A stretch of DNA of 11,770 nucleotides from Gammaproteobacteria bacterium (GTDB lineage: Bacteria; Pseudomonadota; Gammaproteobacteria; SZUA-229), in NCBI GenBank assembly GCA_024278435.1, contig JAJRTD010000172.1:1-11770 (forward strand). The letters are read 5' to 3'. A program made the translations under genes and the position numbers. The notes under the pieces are model-generated. The model had not been told where the DNA came from. It did no database searches and saw only the letters and a program-made list of their open reading frames with translations. Positions 6,251-11,770 of the stretch are shown here, in pieces (position 1 is the stretch's first letter; every line of letters begins with the position of its first letter).

Positions 6251-6679
6251 ATGCAGCAACTTACGGAATTTTTCTTAAATAATCTCATGTTATTTGCCGC
6301 CCTGGCGGTGGTACTGGCTTTACTGATTAAAACCGAGCTGGATAACCTGGCAAATAAGGGTCACCTGGTGTCGCCTGCCATGGCAATCCGGTTGATGAAT
6401 AACCATGAGGACATGCTGGTGCTTGACCTTAGGGTGGCGGCAGAATATAAAAAAGGACACATTAAAGGCGCAAAAAGTGTGCCCTTAAATGAATTTGCCG
6501 GCAGTGTTGAAAAATTTTCCGCTCACCGCGACAAGCCGGTGCTGATCTATTGTAATTCGGGTAATACAGCGACCCGCGCGGTAAAACTGCTGAAAAAGGC
6601 CGGATTTGAAAAAATTAACAATCTTGAAGGCGGTATTGCTGCATGGAAAGAAGCCAGCATGCCTTTAACCAAAAAGTAG
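6251..6679 (+). CDS. yibN: Membrane-anchored rhodanese-like protein YibN
   Basis: This 142-residue protein has one N-terminal membrane segment (about residues 10-26), then a single rhodanese domain (about 38-137). The active-site loop is YCNSGNTATRA with Cys101, so it has the catalytic cysteine that carries persulfide in sulfurtransferases. LDLRVAAEYKKGHIKGAKSVPL (split at 58-79) and NLEGGIAAWKE are the other rhodanese blocks. The domain probably faces the cytoplasm, by analogy with E. coli YibN. I prefer the ATG at 6251, 11 bases after AGG, to the in-frame TTG at 6242, which is only two bases from AGG. A four-codon ORF (6231-6245) ends just before the start. In E. coli grxC lies between yibN and secB; here only 41 bases separate them. 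Confidence 0.9.
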   Translation: MQQLTEFFLNNLMLFAALAVVLALLIKTELDNLANKGHLVSPAMAIRLMNNHEDMLVLDLRVAAEYKKGHIKGAKSVPLNEFAGSVEKFSAHRDKPVLIYCNSGNTATRAVKLLKKAGFEKINNLEGGIAAWKEASMPLTKK

Positions 6680-6720
6680 TCACAAGCTAATTCTTATTTT
6701 ATTGATTTCAGGAAACCATT

Positions 6721-7191
6721 ATGAGTGAAGAAAATCAGCAGTTTACGATACAGAAAATTTATTTGAAAGACGTCTCTTTTGAATCACCCAACTCGCCCCA
6801 GGCCTTTACCGAAAAAGAATGGCAGCCGCAGATTAATGTGCAGATCAATACCAGTAACCAGTCGATCGGCCAGGATACCTACGAGGTGATTCTGGAGATT
6901 ACGGTAACCGCAAAACACGAAGAAAAAACTGCTTTTCTTGCCGAGATCAAACAGGCCGGCATTTTTACCATGTCCGGTTTTTCACAGGACAACCTGGGTG
7001 GCATGATCGGTGCGTTCTGCCCGGAAACCCTGTTCCCGTACGCCAGGGAAGCAGTTTCCGAGCTGGTTTCAAAAGGCGGCTTCCCGCAGCTGCTGCTGGC
7101 GCCGGTGAATTTTAATGCACTGTATACCCAGCAGGTGCAACAGGCGGCTGAACAGGCCGCAGCGCAATCCGAGCAGGATACCTCGCACTAG
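6721..7191 (+). CDS. secB: Protein-export chaperone SecB
   Basis: This 156-residue cytoplasmic chaperone keeps precursor proteins unfolded and hands them to SecA; the active form is a tetramer. The length equals the family norm (E. coli 155). Diagnostic segments are FTIQKIYLKDVSFESPNSP near the start, QAGIFTMSGF (76-85), GAFCPETLFPYAREAVSELVSKGGFPQLLLAPVNF (split about 97-131) and an acidic, glutamine- and alanine-rich tail. The ATG at 6721 follows AGGA (6711-6714) at a normal distance. It lies in the conserved yibN-secB-gpsA order and ends only 12 bases before gpsA, so co-transcription with gpsA is nearly certain. Confidence 0.97.
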   Translation: MSEENQQFTIQKIYLKDVSFESPNSPQAFTEKEWQPQINVQINTSNQSIGQDTYEVILEITVTAKHEEKTAFLAEIKQAGIFTMSGFSQDNLGGMIGAFCPETLFPYAREAVSELVSKGGFPQLLLAPVNFNALYTQQVQQAAEQAAAQSEQDTSH

Positions 7192-7203
7192 CGGCTGGCA
7201 GCA

Positions 7204-8232
7204 GTGACCGCCGATATTCATCCGCGCCCTGTTGCGGCTCCTATTGCGGTACTGGGTGCCGGTTCCTGGGGGACGGCACTGGCAATCCACCTTGCCCGGG
7301 CCGGTCACGAGGTGTTGTTATGGGGGAACGAGCCGGAGCATATCGAGCTGCTGGCCCGGCACCGGCAGAACCGGCAGTTTTTGCCGGATGTCGATTTCCC
7401 GGCATCACTGCAGCTAACGGCCAGCCTTGAACAGGCGCTGGCTTCGCCATCATGGATTCTGCTGGCGATTCCCAGCCATGCCTATCGCCCGTTTTTAAAG
7501 GCCAATAAACAGCTGTTTTCCGGAGAAGTCGGCGTGGCCTGGGCCAGCAAGGGGCTGGAACAGGGAAGCGGTAAATTACTGCACCAGGTGATAGCCGAGG
7601 AGTTGCCGCAATGCCGGGAAACGGCCGTTATGTCGGGCCCTACTTTCGCTAAAGAAGTCGCTATCAACCTGCCAACCGCCCTTACCGTGGCATCCACCTC
7701 AGAAGCATTCTCTAAACAGATCAGTGATGACCTGCACAGCGGCCGTTTTCGCGTGTATTTAAGCCGGGACCTGACCGGTGTCGAGCTCGGCGGCGCGGTA
7801 AAAAATGTCCTGGCCATTGCTGCCGGGGCGGCTGACGGACTGGGCTTTGGCGCCAATACCCGGGCTGCGCTTATTACCCGCGGGCTGGCAGAAATGATGC
7901 GCCTGGGTGAGGCCATGGGCGGGCGCCGCGAAACCTTTATGGGGCTGGCCGGCATGGGTGACCTGATCCTGACCTGTACCGATGACCAGTCGCGCAACCG
8001 GCGTACCGGGCTGTTAATGGCCCTGGGCAAAACCCTGGATCAGGTGCATGAAGAAATCGGCCAGGCCATTGAAGGCATTAAAACAGCGAAAGAAGTGGTG
8101 AGCCTGGCGCGGCAGTACGATGTTGAAGTGCCTATCTGTGAACAGGTTTACCGTGTTATTTACCAGGGCTGCGCCATCGAAGAAGCAGTGCACACCCTGC
8201 TCAGCCGTAAGTCCTCACAGGAGACGGTATAG
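7204..8232 (+). CDS. gpsA: Glycerol-3-phosphate dehydrogenase [NAD(P)+] GpsA
   Basis: This 342-residue cytoplasmic enzyme reduces dihydroxyacetone phosphate to sn-glycerol-3-phosphate, the backbone precursor of phospholipids. The Rossmann dinucleotide site is VLGAGSWGTALA (16-27). Further family blocks are WASKGLE (113-119), SGPTFAKEVA (144-153), the catalytic-lysine segment ELGGAVKNVLAIAAG (Lys200), GLAGMGDLILTC (247-258) and SRNRRTG (263-269). The start is a GTG at 7204 with only a weak GGC-containing ribosome site. No ATG lies between the secB stop and the Rossmann motif, so translation may depend on coupling to secB 12 bases upstream. cysE, which follows gpsA in E. coli, is absent here; trmL converges instead with ten bases between the stops. 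Confidence 0.96.
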   Translation: MTADIHPRPVAAPIAVLGAGSWGTALAIHLARAGHEVLLWGNEPEHIELLARHRQNRQFLPDVDFPASLQLTASLEQALASPSWILLAIPSHAYRPFLKANKQLFSGEVGVAWASKGLEQGSGKLLHQVIAEELPQCRETAVMSGPTFAKEVAINLPTALTVASTSEAFSKQISDDLHSGRFRVYLSRDLTGVELGGAVKNVLAIAAGAADGLGFGANTRAALITRGLAEMMRLGEAMGGRRETFMGLAGMGDLILTCTDDQSRNRRTGLLMALGKTLDQVHEEIGQAIEGIKTAKEVVSLARQYDVEVPICEQVYRVIYQGCAIEEAVHTLLSRKSSQETV

Positions 8233-8242
8233 CCGGGTCCTG

Positions 8243-8698
8243 TTATTTAAACCCGTTAAACTGGTTTTGCCGCAGTGCTTCGTATGTGACGATGGCTACC
8301 GTGTTTGACAGGTTCAGGCTGCGACTGTGCGCCAGCATGGGCAGACGCAGCCGGTTTTCCGCTTGCAGGGTATTCAGATAGTCTTGCGGCAGGCCCCGGG
8401 TCTCCGGGCCGAATACCAGGTAATCCCCGGCTTTAAAAGTGGCCCGGTGATAGTCGTGCTGTCCCCTGGTAGTTAACGCATAGACAGCCTGTTCCGGCTG
8501 CAGCTCGGCAATGGATGAATAGGTTTTAATGTCTGCCCACTCATGATAATCAAGACCGGCCCGGCGCAGCTGCTTATCCTCCAGCTCAAACCCCAGGGGT
8601 TCGATTAAATGCAGCCGGCAACCGGTATTGGCGCACAGGCGAATAATATTGCCGGTATTCGGCGGAATTTCCGGCTGGTAAAGCACAATATTGAACAT
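8243..8698 (-). CDS. trmL: tRNA (cytidine/uridine-2'-O-)-methyltransferase TrmL
   Basis: This 151-residue SPOUT-class enzyme uses S-adenosylmethionine to 2'-O-methylate the wobble nucleotide 34 of tRNA-Leu isoacceptors. It matches E. coli TrmL (YibK) throughout: NIVLYQPEIPPNTGNIIRLC at the start, LRRAGLDYHEW (44-54), YALTTRG, the knot motif VFGPETRGLP (95-104) and SRSLNLSNTVAI (125-136). It is the minimal single-domain form. The ATG at 8698 has a short AGG five bases upstream. In E. coli trmL lies near gpsA but on the same strand after cysE; here it is convergent with gpsA. Its promoter must lie in the 144-base gap shared with the divergent response regulator. Confidence 0.96.
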   Translation of the reverse strand: MFNIVLYQPEIPPNTGNIIRLCANTGCRLHLIEPLGFELEDKQLRRAGLDYHEWADIKTYSSIAELQPEQAVYALTTRGQHDYHRATFKAGDYLVFGPETRGLPQDYLNTLQAENRLRLPMLAHSRSLNLSNTVAIVTYEALRQNQFNGFK

Positions 8699-8734
8699 AA
8701 AGCCTATTTAAGCATGCCCCCGTGTTATTGCTGC

Positions 8735-8745
8735 GTAAAATTTAC
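8735..8745. repeat. Short perfect palindrome upstream of the response regulator
   Basis: GTAAAATTTAC is a perfect 5-1-5 palindrome about 47 bases upstream of the proposed -24 element. It shares the word GTAAAA with the larger palindrome at 8759-8778. Palindromes this short also arise by chance, so the support is modest. Confidence 0.3.
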
Positions 8746-8758
8746 ACTAAAACAGATT

Positions 8759-8778
8759 TTTTACCCGGCGGGGTAAAA
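8759..8778. repeat. Perfect 8-bp-arm palindrome next to the sigma-54 promoter
   Basis: TTTTACCC (8759-8766) and GGGTAAAA (8771-8778) are perfect inverted copies around GGCG. The element ends three bases before the -24 GG. It lies between trmL and the divergent response regulator, so it could be the binding site of the regulator itself or of a repressor. No T-tract follows on either strand, so a terminator is unlikely. Confidence 0.5.
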
Positions 8779-8779
8779 C

Positions 8780-8796
8780 TTGGCCGCATTTCTGCT
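8780..8796 (+). promoter_or_regulatory. Putative sigma-54 (-24/-12) promoter of the response regulator gene
   Basis: The sequence TTGGCCGCATTTCTGCT has the invariant GG (8782-8783) and GC (8794-8795) exactly ten bases apart, with the flanking TTGGC and TGC(T) of the RpoN consensus; the inner bases match less well. Transcription would start near 8807, about 36 bases before the ATG. The downstream gene encodes a sigma-54 activator, so autoactivation is possible. Confidence 0.5.
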
Positions 8797-8842
8797 ATAT
8801 ATAAAGAATAATAAAAGCATCAATTGATTTGTGGGGGAATCG

Positions 8843-10258
8843 ATGCCAGAACAAGGGCTACAAAACAAGCCGGCCAGGCTGCTACTGGTCGATGATGATC
8901 CGCTGATACTCGAGGGATTGGGCTTTATGCTGCGCAAGCAGTTTGACCTGATCGCTGCCGAGACCCGCCAGCAGGCAATAGAAAAGGTGAACCAGGCAGA
9001 GGGACTGCCCAGCCTGGCGCTGATTGACCTTGGGCTGCCGCCCTACCCGCATAAGCCGGATGAAGGTTTCGCGCTGATCCGGGAGCTGTTGTCGCTGGAA
9101 CCGAACATGAAAGTGCTGGTGCTATCCGGTCAGGACAATGATGTAAATATACAACATGCCCTGACCATTGGCGCGGTTGATTTTATCGCCAAACCCGCCG
9201 AGCCGGATTTGCTGCTGGCACGTTTGCAGCATCACCAGCGTTTGCATGAAATTGACCAGCAGCGCGATAAGGAAAAAACTGTTTCACTGATTGGTGACAG
9301 CCTGGCCATGCAGGTGGTCAATAACCAGATATCGCAGTTCGCCGACTCGCCTTTCCCGGTTCTGATCGAAGGCGCTTCCGGCACCGGTAAAGAGCTGGTG
9401 GCGCGTGCCCTGCACGAAAGCAGTTCGCGCAGTCAGGAGCCCTATCTGGCTATAAACTGTGCGGCGATTGCGCCGGACCTGCTGGAGGCCCAGCTTTTCG
9501 GCCATGCCAAGGGAGCGTTTACCGGTGCTGCCAGTGATCATAAAGGCTTTTTTATGGAAGTCGGCAAAGGCACCCTGCTGCTTGATGAAATTGGTGAGCT
9601 GCCAATGTCGTTACAGGGTAAGTTGCTGCGGGTGCTGGAAAGCGGTGAGTTCTATCGTATCGGTGAAACCAGGGAGCTGCAATCCCAGGCTAGAATCATT
9701 GCCGCAACCAACAAGAATCTAAGTGAAGAAGTAAAGAACGAAAACTTCAGGGCAGACCTGTATCACCGCCTGAGTATTTTGAATATTCAGTTACCGGCGC
9801 TGAACCTGAGAGGTGATGATGTTTTCCTGCTGCTGAATACCTTTATCGAGGTTTACGCCGATACCGTGCCCCCGTTTGTACTGGATGATGGTGCCAGGGA
9901 ACTGTGGCAGCAGTATGATTACCCTGGTAATGTGCGTGAATTAAGAAACATCGTTATCCGCCTGGGCACCAAGTACCCCGGGCAAAGCGTCAACAGGGAT
10001 CAGTTATGTGCGGAAATGGAAACCCAGTTATCTTCAACAGCGCTGGCCGATAATGCCACCACGGTAAGCGATGAAATGATAGCAGAAAAAATTCAGGCCA
10101 AAGAATTTGACCTGGATGCGCTGTTAAGTGAAATAGAAAGCCGCAGTATCCGTATTGCGCTGGAAATGAATGACAACAATGTCAGTAAAGCAGCCAAGGC
10201 GCTGAAGATTAACCGGACAACACTATACAGCCGGGTGCAGAAGCTGGGCAAACACTGA
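8843..10258 (+). CDS. Sigma-54-dependent response regulator, PrsR-like
   Basis: This 471-residue cytoplasmic enhancer-binding protein has three parts. The receiver (about 11-130) has acidic Asp17-19, phospho-acceptor Asp62 (LIDLGLP), Ser95 and Lys117. The AAA+ domain (about 147-375) has Walker A GASGTGKE (177-184), the sigma-54-contacting GAFTGA (224-229), Walker B LLLDEIGE (245-252) and YPGNVREL (360-367). The Fis-type helix-turn-helix is VSKAAKALKINRTTLYSRVQK (split 447-467). After Asp62 the receiver has an extended PPYPHKPDEGFALI loop, which recalls the PrsR regulators of PEP-CTERM/exosortase systems; no such genes are seen here. I chose the ATG at 8843 because GGGGGA (8833-8838) lies just before it; a GTG at 8831 would overlap that site. 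No sensor kinase adjoins, and the AAA-SPOR gene follows after 14 bases. Confidence 0.92.
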   Translation: MPEQGLQNKPARLLLVDDDPLILEGLGFMLRKQFDLIAAETRQQAIEKVNQAEGLPSLALIDLGLPPYPHKPDEGFALIRELLSLEPNMKVLVLSGQDNDVNIQHALTIGAVDFIAKPAEPDLLLARLQHHQRLHEIDQQRDKEKTVSLIGDSLAMQVVNNQISQFADSPFPVLIEGASGTGKELVARALHESSSRSQEPYLAINCAAIAPDLLEAQLFGHAKGAFTGAASDHKGFFMEVGKGTLLLDEIGELPMSLQGKLLRVLESGEFYRIGETRELQSQARIIAATNKNLSEEVKNENFRADLYHRLSILNIQLPALNLRGDDVFLLLNTFIEVYADTVPPFVLDDGARELWQQYDYPGNVRELRNIVIRLGTKYPGQSVNRDQLCAEMETQLSSTALADNATTVSDEMIAEKIQAKEFDLDALLSEIESRSIRIALEMNDNNVSKAAKALKINRTTLYSRVQKLGKH

Positions 10259-10272
10259 TTGGACATGTATTA

Positions 10273-11616
10273 ATGTACCAGCAGCATTTCGGTTTAAACC
10301 GCCCGCCGTTCAAGATTACACCGGATACCAGCTTATTCTTTGAAGGGAATAAGCGCGGCGCCGCACTGGACGCGCTGGCTTATGCCATTAAAAGTGGCGA
10401 AGGCATTATCAAGGTCGTGGGTGAAGTCGGTAGCGGTAAAACCATGCTGTGCCGCATGCTTGAAGTCCGCCTGTCCGATGAAATTGATGTGGTTTACATC
10501 GCCAACCCTAGCCTGTCGCCGGATAACATTCTCCATGTTATAGCCCATGAACTGCAGCTGGATGTAAATAACGAGATGAGCAAGGTCGACGTTATGCAGC
10601 GTATACAGGCCCATCTGTTAACCAAGCATGCAGCCAACCGGCAGGTGGTACTGTTTGTTGAAGAAGCCCAGAGCATGCCGATTGATACCCTGGAAGAAAT
10701 CCGCCTGTTGAGCAACCTTGAAACCGATGAAAACAAGCTGTTGCAGATGGTGTTGTTCGGCCAGCCGGAACTGGATGAAAAACTGTCATTGCCGAACATT
10801 CGCCAGTTAAAGGAGCGCATTACCCACAGCTTCTACCTGGCCCCCTTTCCGCCCGAGGATACCCTGCAGTACCTCAACTTCCGCTTGCGCGCAGTCGGTT
10901 ATAAAGGGCCGGACATTTTTAATAAAAAAACAGCCAATGTGGTAAAAAAATATTCGGCTGGCTTGACGCGGCGGATCAATATTATTGCGGACAAGGCCCT
11001 GATGGCTGCGTTCTCCGAAGGCAGCCATACGCTGACGCCTGAACATGTAAAAACCGCCGCCCGGGATAGTGAGTTTAAAAACCCGACCGATAGCAAAAAA
11101 ATAGCAATGATCGCAGCTGCAGTCGTATTGTTTGCCGCTGCCCTGGTCGCCGGGTTCTATATGGGCAAGCAAAACCTGGTGCAACCGCCTGCCAGCCCGG
11201 TTAGCCAGCCGCAGCCACTTGCGCCGGTTACCGAACAGAAGGCCACGGTGGCCCCGGCCCCTGTGCAGAATGTCATATCCGACCTGCTCACGAACCGCAT
11301 TGAACAAACCCGGCGCTGGCTTGCACAGGCCGATGACCACCATTACAGCATCCAGCTGTTTATGGCTCGCACCAGTGATGCGGACAAAGTCGAAGCTTTC
11401 CTGAAAGATGTGCCTGAAATGCTTGATTTAACAAAGATTTACATCTATGAAACAGTAATAAACGGTCGTGCCTGGTATAGCGTTTTATATAACGATTTTG
11501 CTACGCAGGATAAGGCTATCAGAATGCTTGATCAACTGCCTGCTTCACTCAAGGCAAGTGACCCGTATTTGCGCCGCATCAGCGCACTGAAAAAAGATAG
11601 CGCACGCAATATTTAG
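10273..11616 (+). CDS. ExeA/MshM-type AAA+ ATPase with transmembrane helix and C-terminal SPOR domain
   Basis: This 447-residue inner-membrane protein starts with an ExeA/GspA-type AAA+ domain (about 1-268): MYQQHFGLNRPPF, Walker A GEVGSGKT (50-57), Walker B VVLFVEEAQ (125-133), FGQPEL (162-167) and SAGLTRRINIIAD (228-240). A single hydrophobic helix follows at about 277-296, then a Pro/Gln/Ala-rich linker (303-332). A C-terminal segment (about 356-440) resembles the DamX SPOR domain: HYSIQLF, YETVINGRAWYSVLYNDF, LPASLKASDPYLRRIS. SPOR domains bind glycan strands stripped of stem peptides at the septum. ExeA instead ends in a PF01471-type peptidoglycan-binding domain, so here a different wall-binding module is attached to the same ATPase. 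The likely role is ATP-driven assembly of an envelope complex through the wall. The ATG overlaps the stop of a two-codon ORF (10265-10273); GGA lies upstream. Confidence 0.9.
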   Translation: MYQQHFGLNRPPFKITPDTSLFFEGNKRGAALDALAYAIKSGEGIIKVVGEVGSGKTMLCRMLEVRLSDEIDVVYIANPSLSPDNILHVIAHELQLDVNNEMSKVDVMQRIQAHLLTKHAANRQVVLFVEEAQSMPIDTLEEIRLLSNLETDENKLLQMVLFGQPELDEKLSLPNIRQLKERITHSFYLAPFPPEDTLQYLNFRLRAVGYKGPDIFNKKTANVVKKYSAGLTRRINIIADKALMAAFSEGSHTLTPEHVKTAARDSEFKNPTDSKKIAMIAAAVVLFAAALVAGFYMGKQNLVQPPASPVSQPQPLAPVTEQKATVAPAPVQNVISDLLTNRIEQTRRWLAQADDHHYSIQLFMARTSDADKVEAFLKDVPEMLDLTKIYIYETVINGRAWYSVLYNDFATQDKAIRMLDQLPASLKASDPYLRRISALKKDSARNI

Positions 11617-11618
11617 CA

Positions 11619-11656
11619 ACGAAACATTTTTCGTGATGCAGTTGTTTAATCAACTG
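11619..11656 (+). repeat. Two adjacent short hairpins before the lipoprotein gene
   Basis: ACGAAA/TTTCGT (11619-11624, 11629-11634; spacer four) and CAGTTG/CAACTG (11639-11644, 11651-11656; spacer six) are perfect 6-bp inverted repeats. Together they fill most of the 48-base gap between the AAA-SPOR stop and the next ATG. They could modulate translation or mRNA stability. No U-tract is present, so a terminator is not supported. Confidence 0.4.
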
Positions 11657-11664
11657 GTTTACCA

Positions 11665-11770
11665 ATGATAATAAAAGATATAAAAAATAGAATTCTACAA
11701 AGCGGCAGCATAACGGCGCTAGCCCTGCTGGTGGTCGCCTGCGGGGCAACAAACCCACCGCTGCCTTCCG
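11665..11770 (+). CDS. Putative lipoprotein, N-terminal fragment (3' end outside window)
   Basis: Thirty-five codons are open to the window edge. The peptide has a basic start (MIIKDIKNR), a hydrophobic run ITALALLVVA and a lipobox-like LVVAC with the cysteine at residue 26, followed by GATNPPLPS. This is a type II signal peptide, so the product is probably an envelope lipoprotein. The residue after the cysteine is Gly rather than Asp, which argues for outer-membrane sorting. Only a weak ribosome site is seen. Following an ExeA-like ATPase, candidates are a secretin (GspD/MshL-like), a pilotin or a TPR lipoprotein; too little is visible to choose. Confidence 0.7.
   Translation, partial: MIIKDIKNRILQSGSITALALLVVACGATNPPLPS

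Noticed and set aside
7482..8030. Open frame of 182 codons on the minus strand opposite gpsA
   Set aside because: It is fully covered by conserved gpsA sequence, and its composition (Arg, Ser, Pro rich) is typical of an antisense shadow.
8234..8255. CGGGT/ACCCG stem between the convergent gpsA and trmL ends as a shared terminator
   Set aside because: Only five base pairs, a 12-base loop and no T-tract on either side.
8759..8778. Palindrome read as a terminator for trmL or an upstream gene
   Set aside because: No gene ends here, both flanking genes start from this gap, and no T-tract follows the stem on either strand.
953..8778. TTTTACC words in both the recQ palindrome and the response-regulator palindrome as one regulon site
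   Set aside because: The half sites face outwards in one and inwards in the other, with different spacing. Shared AT-rich words are weak evidence.
10807..11343. Open frame of 178 codons on the minus strand opposite the AAA-SPOR gene
   Set aside because: It is antisense to a gene with Walker motifs and has no family resemblance.
10273..11770. Assignment of the right end to an MSHA pilus locus (mshM and neighbours)
   Set aside because: The ATPase resembles MshM in its AAA domain, but its SPOR domain, the preceding sigma-54 regulator and the following lipoprotein do not match the known msh gene order.

Overview
The window looks like the chromosome of a free-living gammaproteobacterium of roughly balanced GC content. 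RecQ, YajL, YibQ, EnvC, SecB, GpsA and TrmL all resemble gammaproteobacterial proteins. The two central blocks, envC-(ctpA)-yibQ on one strand and yibN-secB-gpsA on the other, repeat the divergent gpmM-envC-yibQ / yibN-grxC-secB-gpsA-cysE arrangement known from E. coli. A DsrC/TusE-family protein, a rhodanese and a likely persulfide-sensing ArsR repressor fit an organism with active sulfur chemistry, but I cannot name a genus. I saw no insertion sequence, phage gene, CRISPR array, rRNA or tRNA.

Layout. On the minus strand, 1-937 is the N-terminal two thirds of recQ, cut by the window edge. Next, at 1083-1418, is a DsrC/TusE-like gene with unusual cysteine placement. Then, transcribed leftwards from 5608, come envC, ctpA, yibQ and yajL (DJ-1 family), a compact envelope-maintenance cluster whose last two genes overlap. 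A 190-bp divergent region (5609-5798) separates this cluster from rightward genes: an ArsR-family repressor, the rhodanese yibN, the chaperone secB and gpsA. It holds an operator-like inverted repeat and a terminator-like hairpin just before the arsR ribosome binding site. trmL converges on gpsA from the right. Downstream, rightwards again, are a sigma-54 response regulator with a probable sigma-54 promoter of its own, a membrane AAA+ ATPase with a C-terminal SPOR domain, and the start of a lipoprotein gene cut by the right edge.

How the genes may work together. EnvC (activator of septal amidases), CtpA (periplasmic processing protease), YibQ and the SPOR-domain ATPase all point to the periplasm and peptidoglycan. 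SecB supports protein export, and GpsA supplies glycerol-3-phosphate for phospholipids. The ArsR protein has two cysteines 66 residues apart, the spacing of the BigR/SqrR/HlyU persulfide switch, and lies beside a rhodanese gene, which suggests local sulfur-stress control.

The least conventional part is the right end: regulator, AAA-TM-SPOR protein and lipoprotein in one direction. It may be the start of an uncharacterised envelope or secretion/pilus-like system, but most of it would lie beyond the window.
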